Shown: positions 10,435 to 20,800, counted from the stretch's first letter. The stretch is DNA of 64,000 nucleotides from Kiloniella litopenaei (GCF_000982415.1 NZ_LANI01000021.1:1-64000); one strand, 5' to 3'. Made by a program: numbers and translations. Notes: generated from the sequence alone by a model not told the origin.

Positions 10435-10827
10435 TTATTTCAGGTTGGCGACCCCCAAAGGGACATCAAATTTTTCACACCAGACATAAATTTCGTTGAA
10501 GTTTGCTGGATTGATGCCTGCCGGAAGGCTGTATTCCTGTTTCCCGGTTTTGCTTTTAAGTGGCGCAAAGATAGTGCTTCTATCAACGCCATCTTTACCA
10601 AAGGCAAGCTTTGGATCTGGGGCGCCATCAAGCGAAAAATTGTCCGCTAAAATAACGGTGTAACTGCCATCACTTGCTTTTTTAATTTCGACATTTCCCG
10701 TGGTGATATGGTCGCTTCTTCCTTCAAATGTTCCTTTTGAAACGATGCCACCTGCATGTGCGGATGTGATAGAAAAAGTTGTCGCGGCCAAGAAAGTTAA
10801 TGCCAAGAATTTGAATAAACGGTTCAT
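10435..10827 (-). CDS. Secreted DM13-domain protein
   Basis: An exported protein of about 130 residues. A Sec signal peptide (MNRLFKFLAL start, cleavage after SAHA) is followed by a single DM13 domain: VSKGTFEGRSDHITTGNVEI, then ADNFSLDGAPDPKLAFG, and a terminal EIYVWCEKFDVPLGVANL with its conserved Cys. DM13 domains are thought to take part in electron transfer or extracellular redox processes; the role here is unknown. The Met at 10827 with GGAGACA upstream is a clear start; the longer open frame is not needed. It faces a TetR regulator across 268 bp that hold an inverted repeat, so control by that regulator is plausible. Confidence 0.82.
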   Translation of the reverse strand: MNRLFKFLALTFLAATTFSITSAHAGGIVSKGTFEGRSDHITTGNVEIKKASDGSYTVILADNFSLDGAPDPKLAFGKDGVDRSTIFAPLKSKTGKQEYSLPAGINPANFNEIYVWCEKFDVPLGVANLK

Positions 10828-11018
10828 TTTTGTCTCCACAATAAAACGAGCTATACGGTTTCTGAAAGACCTGCTCATTTGTCTGGGCAGATCGGCTCAA
10901 TAGTATGATTAAGAGTATCTGGTGCCCTGACGGGTGTTGATCCTGCTTCCTGATTAACATAGTATTGGGAACTGATCGGTTAAAAACACAAAGGCGTGAT
11001 GATTTCGTTACCTCCACA

Positions 11019-11051
11019 AGATCGATCAGGGTGTTGAGATGCTATCGATCT
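11019..11051. promoter_or_regulatory. Inverted repeat, candidate TetR operator
   Basis: AGATCGAT (11019-11026) and its exact reverse complement ATCGATCT (11044-11051) flank 17 bp, in the divergent region just upstream of the TetR gene. This would fit autoregulation and control of the DM13 gene. It is inferred from position and symmetry only. Confidence 0.45.
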
Positions 11052-11095
11052 ATTCTTTTTGAGTTATGGATATCTAGGATTAAGGAGCGTAAAAT

Positions 11096-11686
11096 TTGGC
11101 ACGACCACGTGAGTTCGATGTTGATGATGCCCTGAATGGTGCATTGCAGATATTCTGGACAAAAGGGTATGAAGGAACTGGTATTACAGATTTGCTGAAC
11201 GCAATGAAAATAGCCAGGGGGAGCCTCTATAAAGCTTTTGGTGATAAAAAGGGTTTATTCATTGCTGCATTGAAGCAGTATGAAACAAGCTGTGTTGATC
11301 CGGGGGTAGAGCTGCTACAGAGTAACAAAATCCCTGACGGAACAATGCGTATCCAAATGCTATTTGATACGGTTATTCTTGCTGTTGAAAATGACAACGA
11401 TCGCCGTGGGTGCTTTTTGTGCAATACGGCGGTTGATCAAGCACCTCATGACACGGAAATAAGTAAAATCTGTCAGCAAATGATGGAAAAGATGGTTGAA
11501 GGATTTTATTGCGCTCTAGAGGATATTGCAGATCAATCAGATAAAGAAGACAAGATTTTACGTTCAAGGGCAATGAGTTTAAATGTGGCTTATAATGGTC
11601 TTCGTGTTATGGCCAAAGCGGGATATCCGCCATCAGATATCAAAGACGCGAGCAATAGAACACTGATAGAATTTGGGTTGTTATAA
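11096..11686 (+). CDS. TetR/AcrR-family transcriptional regulator
   Basis: A 196-residue one-component repressor. The N-terminal helix-turn-helix spans about residues 8-55, ending GSLYKAFGDKKGLF, which is the standard TetR recognition-helix region. The rest is an all-helical ligand domain with RRGCFLCNTAVD in its middle, seen in the NemR/YxaF-type branch that often responds to reactive electrophiles. The start is a TTG at 11096, decided by the strong AAGGAG site eight bases upstream and the MARPREFD opening typical of this branch. Likely targets are itself and the divergent DM13 gene. Confidence 0.88.
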   Translation: MARPREFDVDDALNGALQIFWTKGYEGTGITDLLNAMKIARGSLYKAFGDKKGLFIAALKQYETSCVDPGVELLQSNKIPDGTMRIQMLFDTVILAVENDNDRRGCFLCNTAVDQAPHDTEISKICQQMMEKMVEGFYCALEDIADQSDKEDKILRSRAMSLNVAYNGLRVMAKAGYPPSDIKDASNRTLIEFGLL

Positions 11687-11906
11687 TCTATTGATAAGGC
11701 TTGCCGCCAAGTTTGATGTCTGGTTTTTGAAAGCTGTCAGGCCCAAAAATTGTTCCGTTTAATTCATGTCTTGCCGAAGCTCATTCCATGCCTTAGCTTC
11801 CAAGGGCCTGCATATGGTTTGATAAACGGATGTTGGCAAAATCCAAAAAAACGCCCGAAAAGGGGCTGAAACAGGGCTTAGGCTAAGGCCCGAAAAAGAG
11901 GTTCGT

Positions 11907-12818
11907 ATGTCTTCTCAACGCTGGGCAGTTCTGTTCTTGGTATCTGCGCAATTACTATGGGCTGGAAACTTTATTGTTGGCCGCGCGGTTTCTACTGAAA
12001 TAGCCCCGCTTACACTTTCTTTCTGGCGTTGGACACTTGCGCTTGCCTGCCTTTTTCCCTTCACAATTTTTTCTCTAAAGAAAGATTGGCATTTGTATCG
12101 CCCTGTTATGGGGAAGATGATTGTTCTTGGGCTGTTAAGTGTCGCCAGCTTTAACACGCTGCTTTATTTTGGCTTACAGACAACTGCCGCGACCAATGCC
12201 GCGCTTTTTAACTCTATGATTCCGGTAATAATCATTGGACTGTCTTTTTTGGTTTTTGGGGATAGAATTCGGTCGATACAGGCCGTCGGTATCGTGATTT
12301 CCTTTTGCGGGGTTGTGACCCTTCTTGTCCGGGGGCACCCTGAGAATTTGATGAATCTGTCTTTGAACAGTGGTGATTTATTTGTTCTGGGCGCAGTATT
12401 GAGCTGGTCGTTATATTCTCTCTTACTTCGATGGAAGCCAGCTGGCGCTTCGCCTTTTTCTTTCATACTGTTGAGCGTGCTTATTGGTGAAGTGGCTCTT
12501 GCGGCACTCTATTTACCCGGGTGGATAGAGTCAGCCCCTCTCGAGATGACAACAAACAATTTGTTAGCTGTTTTCTATGCTGGTGTGCCGGTTTCTATTG
12601 TTGCTTTCATCTGCTGGAACGAAGGGGTTAAGCATGTCGGGGCCAGCTTGGCGGGACAGTTTATTCACCTTTTGCCTGTCTTTGCTGCGTCACTCGCTAT
12701 TTTGTTATTGGGGGAAACGCCCGAGTTGTATCATGCGGTCGGGGCCGTATTGATTGGCTTTGGTGTCTGGCTGTCTGTGCGGAAAAAACGAAAACCAGTG
12801 GTTGTTTCATCCCAATAG
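11907..12818 (+). CDS. EamA/DMT-family transporter
   Basis: A ten-helix inner-membrane transporter of the drug/metabolite superfamily, made of two EamA repeats (about residues 8-135 and 150-290). Recognisable parts are LLWAGNFIVGRAVSTEIAPL and the second-repeat SWSLYSLLLR. Members export amino acids or other metabolites; the substrate is not predictable. The start is well supported by AAGAGG upstream. A BASS-type transporter follows after 35 bp on the same strand, so the two may be co-transcribed. Confidence 0.88.
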   Translation: MSSQRWAVLFLVSAQLLWAGNFIVGRAVSTEIAPLTLSFWRWTLALACLFPFTIFSLKKDWHLYRPVMGKMIVLGLLSVASFNTLLYFGLQTTAATNAALFNSMIPVIIIGLSFLVFGDRIRSIQAVGIVISFCGVVTLLVRGHPENLMNLSLNSGDLFVLGAVLSWSLYSLLLRWKPAGASPFSFILLSVLIGEVALAALYLPGWIESAPLEMTTNNLLAVFYAGVPVSIVAFICWNEGVKHVGASLAGQFIHLLPVFAASLAILLLGETPELYHAVGAVLIGFGVWLSVRKKRKPVVVSSQ

Positions 12819-12853
12819 AAAGCAGGTACCAGATTTCTATAAGGTAAAGGGAT

Positions 12854-13834
12854 ATGGGGGTACTATCGACACTCTTTGCAGGCATTGGAAACAGAGCATC
12901 TGTTATTCTCGCGCTGAGTTTACCCCTTTGTGCTTTTTTACCTTCTAAAGTAAGCGAAGTACTTCTGCCCTATATGGGGGGAATTATCATCGGGCTAATA
13001 ACTGTGGCGATGATCAGGGTCGATCTGTCACGGGTTTTGGGGCATTTGAAAAGCCCTATTGCTTTGCTGGTTGTCTTGGTTGCCTTGATGTTGGTGTTTC
13101 CGCTAGGTGTCGATTTGGTCGCGCGCCATTTTTCACTGGACACCACAATACATATTGCATTGGTGCTGGTGGCCTGTGCGCCACCGCTAGGGTCGGCACC
13201 AAACCTTGCTTACCTTTTGAAGCTTGATGGCGAGTTGGTGTTCAATATTACTTTGGCTGGCACTGCGATTATACCTTTGACGGCACCTTTTATTATTGGG
13301 ATGACGCTGGGGGATCAAATGGCCTTTGATCAATGGGCGCTATTTCAAAAGCTATTGATTACAGTGGGAAGCTCGTTTTTGATTGCCGTTATCGTCCGCA
13401 AAATGTTGGGGCGAGAACGCATTAAAAGAAGTGGTCTTCAACTAGATGGTATAAGCACTGTTATCATGGTGGTGTTTGTGGCAACGGCTATGGCTGGTGT
13501 ATCAGTCACCATAGAAAACGACCCTGTGTATATGGTGTTTTTATTCGCTATTGCTGTTGTCTCTAACTTTGGGGCGCAGTTTTTGTTTTCTGTCCTTGGG
13601 CTTCTTGTTCGAAGCATGGTTGGACGATTTTCTTCTTCCCGGGGGATAAAAGTAGAAAGCGTTTTATCCTTTGCGATGGTCGCGGGAAATAGAAACTTGG
13701 GGCTTGTGGCAGCGGTCATACCGATTGTTTTTTTACAAGAGATATTACCCTTTTTAGCTCTTTATCAGATACCGATTTATTTGACGCCTCTGATTGGTGG
13801 TCTGTTTTACGGATACGTCTTGAAAAGACGATAA
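12854..13834 (+). CDS. Bile acid:sodium symporter (BASS/SBF)-like transporter
   Basis: A strongly hydrophobic 326-residue protein with nine to ten helices. The VACAPPLGSAPNLAYLLKLD segment in the middle corresponds to the discontinuous-helix crossover region of BASS-fold transporters, with conserved Pro and Asn. A matching Asn-containing stretch, AMVAGNRNLGLVAAV, lies near residue 280. The BASS fold carries organic anions, pantoate or 2-keto acids with sodium. Substrate unknown. It lies 35 bp after the EamA gene. The 190 bp that follow are AT-rich and hold no gene. Confidence 0.78.
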   Translation: MGVLSTLFAGIGNRASVILALSLPLCAFLPSKVSEVLLPYMGGIIIGLITVAMIRVDLSRVLGHLKSPIALLVVLVALMLVFPLGVDLVARHFSLDTTIHIALVLVACAPPLGSAPNLAYLLKLDGELVFNITLAGTAIIPLTAPFIIGMTLGDQMAFDQWALFQKLLITVGSSFLIAVIVRKMLGRERIKRSGLQLDGISTVIMVVFVATAMAGVSVTIENDPVYMVFLFAIAVVSNFGAQFLFSVLGLLVRSMVGRFSSSRGIKVESVLSFAMVAGNRNLGLVAAVIPIVFLQEILPFLALYQIPIYLTPLIGGLFYGYVLKRR

Positions 13835-14023
13835 ATGTCTAGGTTGGCGTGGATGTCGTACTGCATATCCCCTTGTTGAATGAGTACGATTCGCTGCAAT
13901 TCTGAATCTGTTTTCCAGTGTAATATTCGTTGTAAGATTTTGATTTATAATAAATATTTTTGTTTTATAAATGAGTTCAATGAAAATGTTCTCTTTTTGT
14001 TCTTTTTGTTGTATTTCTAGTTT

Positions 14024-15181
14024 ATGGAACAAACTACAGATCAATCATCGGAAAAGCAGGACGCGATTGTTACGGGACATCTTCATCCCAATGCGCATCG
14101 GGGACGGGGCGCCATAACAAATCGTGTTGGGCGGTTCGAAACCTTTGAGCGTGAGCGAACGGATGATGGCTGGGGCAGTCTGGATGAAGGCGAAAGGTTG
14201 CAAACCGAAGTTGCTCCTGATCCAAGTCGTTCTGTCATATCCAGAAATAATTCTCCGGATATACCTTTTGAACTGTCCTTTAATCCCTACAAGGGGTGTG
14301 AACACGGATGTATCTATTGTTTTGCTAGGCCGACGCATGCCTATCTTGGCCATTCGCCCGGGGTGGATTTTGAGCGTTTGATTTATGTGAAAGATGATGC
14401 CGCTGAACTGTTAGGTAAGGAGCTATCAAAAAAATCTTACCAGTGTAAGGTGATCGCATTCGGGGCCAATACAGATCCCTATCAACCCATTGAGCGAGAA
14501 CAACTAGTTACTCGGCAGGCCTTGGAAGTCTGTGAAGCTTTTAATCAGCCAGTAGGTATCATAACCAAAGGCTATCTGGTCATGCGGGATGCAGATATTC
14601 TACAGCGGATGGCACAAAAAAATCTGGTTTCTGTAGCCGTATCGGTCACGACACTCGACCGGAAGTTGGCGCGGGCGATGGAACCCAGGGCGAGTACGCC
14701 GATGAAGCGTTTGGATGCAGTTCGACAGTTGACGGAACTTGGCGTGCCTGTTTCTGTGCTCATGGCGCCTGTCATTCCGGCTTTGAATGATCATGAAATT
14801 GAACGGGTTCTCGGGCTTGCGGCACGTGCGGGTGCTGTCTCCTGTAGTTATGTTTTATTACGACTTCCGGGGGAGATCAGGGACCTTTGGGTCGAATGGT
14901 TGCACTTGCACTATCCGGACAGGGCCAATCGTGTCATGAAAATCTTGAAATCTATGCGCGGCGGGCGAGATTATGATGCCCGATGGGGCAAGCGTATGCG
15001 GGGGGAAGGTGTCTTTGCACAACTCATTGCTGACCGTTTCTCTTTGGCCAGAAAGCGCTATGGATTAAATAAAAGATCGCTGCGGCATCTGGATGTCAGT
15101 CTCTTTTCAGTTCCATCTGATTTTTACCACTCTGGTTCTGATAAGAAAGCATCTACTAATCAGATGGATCTGTTTGACTGA
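14024..15181 (+). CDS. PA0069-family radical SAM protein
   Basis: A radical S-adenosylmethionine enzyme of the SplB-like PA0069 family. The Fe4S4-binding motif sits in YKGCEHGCIYCFARPTHAYL (CxxxCxxC, near residue 95), within an otherwise complete TIM-barrel region. The N-terminal NAHRGRGAITN and the C-terminal RWGKRMRGEGVFAQLIADRF are both family hallmarks. Family members are uncharacterised despite the resemblance to spore photoproduct lyase, so a DNA-repair role should not be assumed. It stands alone, with only a weak ribosome site before the ATG. Confidence 0.88.
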   Translation: MEQTTDQSSEKQDAIVTGHLHPNAHRGRGAITNRVGRFETFERERTDDGWGSLDEGERLQTEVAPDPSRSVISRNNSPDIPFELSFNPYKGCEHGCIYCFARPTHAYLGHSPGVDFERLIYVKDDAAELLGKELSKKSYQCKVIAFGANTDPYQPIEREQLVTRQALEVCEAFNQPVGIITKGYLVMRDADILQRMAQKNLVSVAVSVTTLDRKLARAMEPRASTPMKRLDAVRQLTELGVPVSVLMAPVIPALNDHEIERVLGLAARAGAVSCSYVLLRLPGEIRDLWVEWLHLHYPDRANRVMKILKSMRGGRDYDARWGKRMRGEGVFAQLIADRFSLARKRYGLNKRSLRHLDVSLFSVPSDFYHSGSDKKASTNQMDLFD

Positions 15182-15197
15182 CATGCTTATCAAAACT

Positions 15198-15692
15198 CTA
15201 ATCCTGAGCGCGCAAATAAAATGTCATACCTAGAGAAGGAGGGGTAACATTGGTTTGACTTAAAAGACAGTGTATCTGGCCTCTATGGTGCGTTTGATGG
15301 TTAAAGGCGTGTTGGAGAAGAATTCCCAAGGGGTCAGAATAGGTATCTCCGGCAATAGTGGTATAGCTAAGGGTGCTATCCAGTGTGTCTTGTGTAATGT
15401 TCCGGGCGTAATCAAGGATACGTAAATCTTCGTTCTCTCGCGCAGTTTGTAAGCTAGCGAAATCCTCATACAGCACATCAGACAAAGACAGCTTTTCGGG
15501 TTTGTTCTCAAAACGGCCGAACCAAATTCTGTCACCAACAAGGATGTGGTTAAGTGTGTTGTGGATTGATCCGAAAAAGCTGGGGCGTTCAGCTTTGTAA
15601 TCCGTTTCAGAAAGATTTGAGCAGCTTTTATAGAGGGTATGATTGGCCCAGTAATTATATTCGGCGAGTTGTTGTAATTCCTTTGGTGTCAT
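15198..15692 (-). CDS. DinB-family protein
   Basis: A predicted four-helix-bundle metal-binding protein of the DinB superfamily. It opens LQQLAEYNYWANHTLYKSC, has FGSIHNTLNHILVGDRIWFGR with the first metal-ligand His, and ends HAFNHQTHHRGQIHCLL with the HxxxHRGQ pattern. The three His ligands look intact. Members are thiol-dependent enzymes or stress proteins; function here is open. The open frame begins with a TTG at 15761, but the Met at 15692 before TPKELQQL gives the usual family length of about 165 residues. Confidence 0.82.
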   Translation of the reverse strand: MTPKELQQLAEYNYWANHTLYKSCSNLSETDYKAERPSFFGSIHNTLNHILVGDRIWFGRFENKPEKLSLSDVLYEDFASLQTARENEDLRILDYARNITQDTLDSTLSYTTIAGDTYSDPLGILLQHAFNHQTHHRGQIHCLLSQTNVTPPSLGMTFYLRAQD

Positions 15693-15801
15693 GTGGTGCA
15701 GTTCCAATTTTTGACATAATTTTGAGCTAAGCAGTGTGTGGTTAAGGTGCAAATTTTTCAATACTATAATGACGTAATTTATTTATCTAAAAGGTTTTTT
15801 C

Positions 15802-16662
15802 GTGACTGAAAGTACAAGTAAAGATCATTTTGAAATTCGCCTTGCTAAAGAAGACGAAATTCAGTTTTTGTGCGATCTGGCGGCGGGTGAAGGCTGGAAC
15901 CCCGGCCTGAGAGACATTGAATGCTTTTATCAGGCGGATAAGACTGGCTTTTTTATTGGGCTTTTGAATGAGGAGCCTATTGCATGTATTTCTGCCGTTA
16001 AATATGGCGCTGATTATGGATTTGTCGGCTTTTATATCGTCCGGGAACAGTGGCGAGGAAAGGGCTATGGGCTTAGTATCTGGGACTATGCCTTGAATAG
16101 CTTGAGCGGGCGTATTGTTGGCTTGGACGGTGTTGTTGACCAACAGGATAACTATATCAAATCAGGCTTTAAACTTTCGCACCGGAATATCCGTTTTGAA
16201 GGTACGGCGCGGGCGCAAGGGAAAAAGGCACCGGGCCTTGTTGATGTGAAGTCCTTGCCTTTAGAACAGATCATGGCATTTGACGCAGGATGTTTCTTTC
16301 AGGAACGTAAGGATTTTCTGAAGGCTTGGCTTGGTGAAGAGGGCCACCAGGGCTTTGCAGCTGTTGATGGTGATAAGATTAGAGGTTACGGCCTTGTTCG
16401 CCCCTTTTTCGACGGTTATAAAACAGGACCCTTGTTTGCGGATGATCCCGTTGTAGCAAATGATGTTTTTGACGCCCTCTGCGCGGCGATTGAAGGCAAT
16501 ACCATTATTTTAGATGTGCCCGAAAACAATACAGAAGGGCTGTTGCTGGCAGAAAGATATGGGCTGGTACAAAGCTTTGAAACGGCCAGAATGTACAAGG
16601 GGGGTAGTATTAATCTGCCGCTGGATAGAATTTACGGCATAACGTCATTTGAACTGGGATGA
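15802..16662 (+). CDS. GNAT-family N-acetyltransferase with C-terminal GNAT-like domain
   Basis: The N-terminal half (residues 8-130) is a GNAT acetyltransferase: VGFYIVREQWRGKGYGLSIW contains the acetyl-CoA loop (R/Q-x-x-G-x-G/A). The C-terminal half (about 150-285) has the shape of a second degenerate GNAT domain, as in the YitH/Acetyltransf_18 architecture, with TIILDVPENN and LLLAERYGLV. The acceptor is unknown. The start is GTG at 15802, set by AAAGG upstream and by family alignment from HFEIRLAKEDE. It lies divergent from DinB, with a short shared promoter region. Confidence 0.85.
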   Translation: MTESTSKDHFEIRLAKEDEIQFLCDLAAGEGWNPGLRDIECFYQADKTGFFIGLLNEEPIACISAVKYGADYGFVGFYIVREQWRGKGYGLSIWDYALNSLSGRIVGLDGVVDQQDNYIKSGFKLSHRNIRFEGTARAQGKKAPGLVDVKSLPLEQIMAFDAGCFFQERKDFLKAWLGEEGHQGFAAVDGDKIRGYGLVRPFFDGYKTGPLFADDPVVANDVFDALCAAIEGNTIILDVPENNTEGLLLAERYGLVQSFETARMYKGGSINLPLDRIYGITSFELG

Positions 16663-16791
16663 TGATTTGACAAGACGATGCTGCGACGTTGTGAAGCGTC
16701 ACTTTGTTATCGTATAAAGCGTAATTTCAGACTATCTATAGTTCCATAACTAATCGGACCTGTTCGTTTGGGACAGTAACCGAATAACAAT

Positions 16792-17202
16792 ATGGAATTT
16801 AACATGCACGATACAGCAGAGAAAATTTACCCCAAACTGTCTTCTATGAAGACGGGAACCCGGGGGAAATGTCCGAGATGTGGCGAAGGGAAAATCTTTG
16901 ACGGATTTTTGACCGTTGCCAAAGGGTGCAAGGTCTGTGGCCTTGACTATTCCTTTGCAGATCCAGCCGATGGACCTGCTTTTTTTATTCAGATGCTGTT
17001 TTGTATTCCTGTTGTTGTTTTTGCCCTATGGTTCGAAGTCAAGTTTGAGCCAGCGATCTGGGCGCATTTTCTCACTACGATGCCCTTGCTTTTGTTGACC
17101 TGTATCCTTCCTCTACGCCCCTTGAAGGGGTGGTTGATTGCTAGTCAGTTCTTTTTCAAAGCTGAAGAGGGACGCTTGGTTGTTGAGGGAGAGGACAAGT
17201 AA
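16792..17202 (+). CDS. DUF983 membrane protein with zinc-ribbon N-terminus
   Basis: A small inner-membrane protein of about 136 residues. The N-terminal part carries two CxxC pairs (GKCPRCGEG and KGCKVCGLDY), a likely zinc ribbon. It is followed by PADGPAFFIQMLFC and two hydrophobic helices, and then PLKGWLIASQFFFKAEEG. This is the DUF983 layout; no function is established. Met at 16804 (MHDTAEK) is an alternative start. Confidence 0.85.
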   Translation: MEFNMHDTAEKIYPKLSSMKTGTRGKCPRCGEGKIFDGFLTVAKGCKVCGLDYSFADPADGPAFFIQMLFCIPVVVFALWFEVKFEPAIWAHFLTTMPLLLLTCILPLRPLKGWLIASQFFFKAEEGRLVVEGEDK

Positions 17203-17240
17203 AGTCCAATAGGTAATTTAAAAATTGATTGGTTCTTAAT

Positions 17241-17672
17241 CTAGGTTTCTAGTTCTCGGTTAAGAACCAAAGATGTTTTAAGCTCACTGACTACCGGGTT
17301 TGCAGACAATTTGTTGCGCACATCGTTGAGGGCCTCGGGCGTCTTTGCCATCACCTCAACCAGAAGATCGGGTTCACCCGCCAGAGAATAACACCGGATG
17401 ACTTCCGGGAAGCTGGATATTTCGGTGATCAAATCTTTTGCGGGCGTCTGAGTCAGGTTCAAAAACAAAAAAGCACCAAAGCCACGGGTTGATGCATTTT
17501 TAAGCTCAACTCTGTACCCCGTAATGATTTGATCATCTTCAAGACGTTGTAAGCGATGACGCACTGTGGATCTGGCGATATTGGTTTGTGCCGCAATTCC
17601 CTTGATCGTTTCACGCGCATTATGGCGCAGTACCTGTAGGATCTGGCGATCAATTTCATCTAAGTCACGCAT
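17241..17672 (-). CDS. Lrp/AsnC-family transcriptional regulator
   Basis: A 143-residue feast/famine regulator. The N-terminal winged helix reads DEIDRQILQVLRHNARETIK and RSTVRHRLQRLEDDQIITGY. The C-terminal RAM/ligand domain carries SLAGEPDLLVEVMAKTPEAL. The open frame runs to 17756, but Met at 17672 is the proper start; the upstream extension contains a 14-bp tandem duplication whose length would break a frame. It is transcribed away from the kinase-aminotransferase fusion, 184 bp off, so that gene is its natural target, with an amino acid or amine as effector. Confidence 0.87.
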   Translation of the reverse strand: MRDLDEIDRQILQVLRHNARETIKGIAAQTNIARSTVRHRLQRLEDDQIITGYRVELKNASTRGFGAFLFLNLTQTPAKDLITEISSFPEVIRCYSLAGEPDLLVEVMAKTPEALNDVRNKLSANPVVSELKTSLVLNRELET

Positions 17673-17710
17673 CGAACCGTCAACATCTTTTGCTTGGTGG
17701 AAATAACGGG

Positions 17711-17738
17711 CAGAGAATATCAGGCAGAGAATATCAGG
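17711..17738. repeat. 14-bp tandem duplication upstream of the Lrp gene
   Basis: CAGAGAATATCAGG is present twice head to tail (17711-17724 and 17725-17738), then CA of a third copy. It falls in the leader of the Lrp gene, between the divergent promoters. It looks like a replication-slippage duplication. Confidence 0.85.
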
Positions 17739-17856
17739 CACCGGCCATAAAAACAATCAAACGCGCATAATGGCGAAAGAAGTGGGCGTTTATTTTTTTT
17801 ATACTGCTTTCAACTAATTAACCGCAAAACATCATTCGTAGTACAAGGTGCATAAA

Positions 17857-20800
17857 ATGTCCGTTGATCAACTCCATGTTTATACCATAGGTGAAGCCGA
17901 AGCTCTTTTTCAGGAGTTTTATGGTCTTGCGGCAAAGGCCACGGTTTTGCCGAGCGAAAGAGATCAGAACTTTCGAATGGACACCACAACGGGTGAGAGT
18001 TTTGTTCTTAAATTATACGCGCCCGAAACGGATGTGTGTTGGTTAGATGCTCAGGATCAGCTGCTTATTGAGTTGGCAAATAAGGATTCTGAATTGCCGC
18101 TTCCGAGAATGGTAGAGAACAATAAAAAAACAACGACTTTCAAGATTACAGATTATAACGGGCAAGATAGGTTCATCCGGGCACTCAGCTGGTTAGAGGG
18201 TGAGGTTTGGAATAAGGCTGCGCAAAATCAAAACCTGGATTTCAAACAGATCGGGGCGTTAATGGGACGCATGGACCTGGCTTTGAAATCCTTTATGCAT
18301 GCGGGCGCAGACAGAACCTTTTTATGGGATGTCGCCCAGGCATCAGCTCATACAGCATTTATTGATTTGATAGAGGATACGGTCACACGCGATATCGTTG
18401 CGTCTATTCTTGATAAATTTACCAAGGAAACGGCAAGTGCTTTGAGCCGGTTGCCACGACAAGTTATTCACAACGATGCCAATGATTACAACCTCCTTGT
18501 GGATACACAGGGAAATATCAACGGCCTTATTGATTTTGGCGATTTCATTCAAAGTCATCGGGTATGCGAGGTGGCAGTCGCTTGTGCCTATGCGATGTTG
18601 GCACAAAAAGACCCGGTCGGACGCGCTTGTGATGTTGTCGCCGGTTATCACAAGGTTAATCCCCTGCACGAAGGTGAACTTGCCATACTGTATGATTTGA
18701 TACGCGTGCGTCTGGCGGAATCATCCTGTATGGCTGCACAGCAATATGCGGCTAATCCGGACAATGAATATCTGTTGATTAGTCAGAAAGATGTACGCGA
18801 TCTTCTTCACAAGATGGAACAGATCAACCCGAAAGTGGTGCATTATCGTTTGCGGGATGTCTGTGGTTTCGAGGCATGTGCCGGATCGCGAAAGCTGGAA
18901 CAGTGGCTTTTGACCAATGCCGATAAGATCGGACCAATCTGCCAGCACGATCTTTCGCCCGAAAATGTACTGGTCCTTGATCTCTCGCCTCTGTCAGTAA
19001 ATGACGAGGGGATCCCGCGTAGTGCAGAAGAAGCCACGGATGTTATCTTTGCTTTAATGAAAGAGGCTGGTGCAGCCGTTGGGGTTGGCAGTTATCTGGA
19101 AGACCGGGATGTATATAAGGGAGACTTTTTTGAGACGGTAGATCCGGATGAAAAACGCACCGTTCATCTAGGAATTGATCTTTTCCTTCCCGCCTATGAA
19201 CCGCTTTATGCGCCGTTAGATGGTATTGTCCGTGTTCATAATGATAATACGCGGGATTATGACTATGGCCCGGTTGTGATTCTGGAACACAAAACAGATG
19301 AAGGACAGGTATTCTATACAAAGTACGGTCATTTGAGCCGAACATCGCTAGAGCTTTGGGAAGACGGTAAGACCTTCAAGAAGGGGGATGTTATTGGTTA
19401 TCTTGGCCCTTATCCTGAAAATGGTAACTGGGCGCCTCATGTTCACTTTCAGCTTCTGCTGGATTTGATGGGAATGGAAAATGATGTCTGCGGTGTTGCC
19501 GCACGCAGCGAAATCAATGTCTGGTCATCTGTCTGCCCAAGCCCGAACCTTATTCTTGGGATGAAAACCAAATGTCAGGGAGATGTGACGCGCAGTTCGA
19601 AAAGCATTCGCGAGGAACGAGCCCGACATTTAAGTCCTAACCTGAGCTTGTCTTACGCGGAACCGCTTAAAATCGTTCGTGGGGAAGGACAGTATCTCTA
19701 TACCGAACAGGGGGAAGAGTATCTGGATATGGTGAACAATGTTTGCCATGTTGGCCACTGTCATCCCCGTGTTGTTGCCGCTGCTACCGGGCAAATGCCT
19801 GTTCTCAATACGAATACGCGCTACATGCACGACAATATTGTCAACTATGCGCGTGAATTGTTGGCAACATTCCCGGACTCTCTTGAAGTTTGTTTTTTCA
19901 CGAATTCAGGCAGTGAAGCCAATGATCTCGCGCTACGTTTATCACAGAACTATACCGGGCAAAGGGATATGCTGATTGTGGATCATGCATATCACGGAAA
20001 TCTGACATCCCTGATCGATCTCAGCCCCTATAAGTTCAATCGCAAGGGGGGCAAGGGCTGCCCGGATCATGTGAAAATATGTCCGATGCCGGATGGATAT
20101 CGGGGGCCGGTAAAATGGGATGATCCTGATTGTGGTGAAAAATACGCTGATATGGCCATTGAGCAGTTAGAGCTCTTGCAAAAACAGGGGCGGAAACCTG
20201 CGGCCTTTATTGCTGAGTCTCTGCTGGGGTGTGGCGGGCAGATTGTTCTGCCGGACGGGTATCTGAAACGTGTGTACGAGGCTGTGCGCCGTGCGGGCGG
20301 TCTTTGTATTGCTGACGAGGTTCAGGTTGGTTTCGGTCGCATTGGAAGCCACATGTGGGGCTTTGAACTGCAGGATGTGGTGCCAGATATTGTGACCCTT
20401 GGCAAGCCAATTGGAAATGGTCATCCCCTGGGGGCTGTTATCACAACCCGGGCCGTTGCGGATGCTTTTTTCAATGGCATGGAATACTTCAATACCTTTG
20501 GTGGAAACCCTGTCTCCTGCGCTATCGGGCGGGAAGTGTTACAGGTTATCCGGGACGAACGTTTACAACATAATGCTGAAAAGGTCGGGCAACGTATTCT
20601 CGATGGCCTGACAGAGATGATGGCACGCTATCCATTAATCGGTGAAGTGCGCGGGCGGGGCCTCTTTATCGGTGTCGAGCTGGTATCTGACCGGAAAACC
20701 CTGGAACCTGCTACTGCAGAAGCAAGCAAGGTTGTTAATCTTATGAAGGAAAAGAACATTCTGCTGTCAACGGATGGTCCGCTGGACAATGTCGTGAAGA

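Noticed and set aside
14133-14143. GGTTCGAAACC resembling a tRNA T-loop
   Set aside because: It lies inside the radical SAM coding region and no acceptor stem or other arms can be drawn around it.
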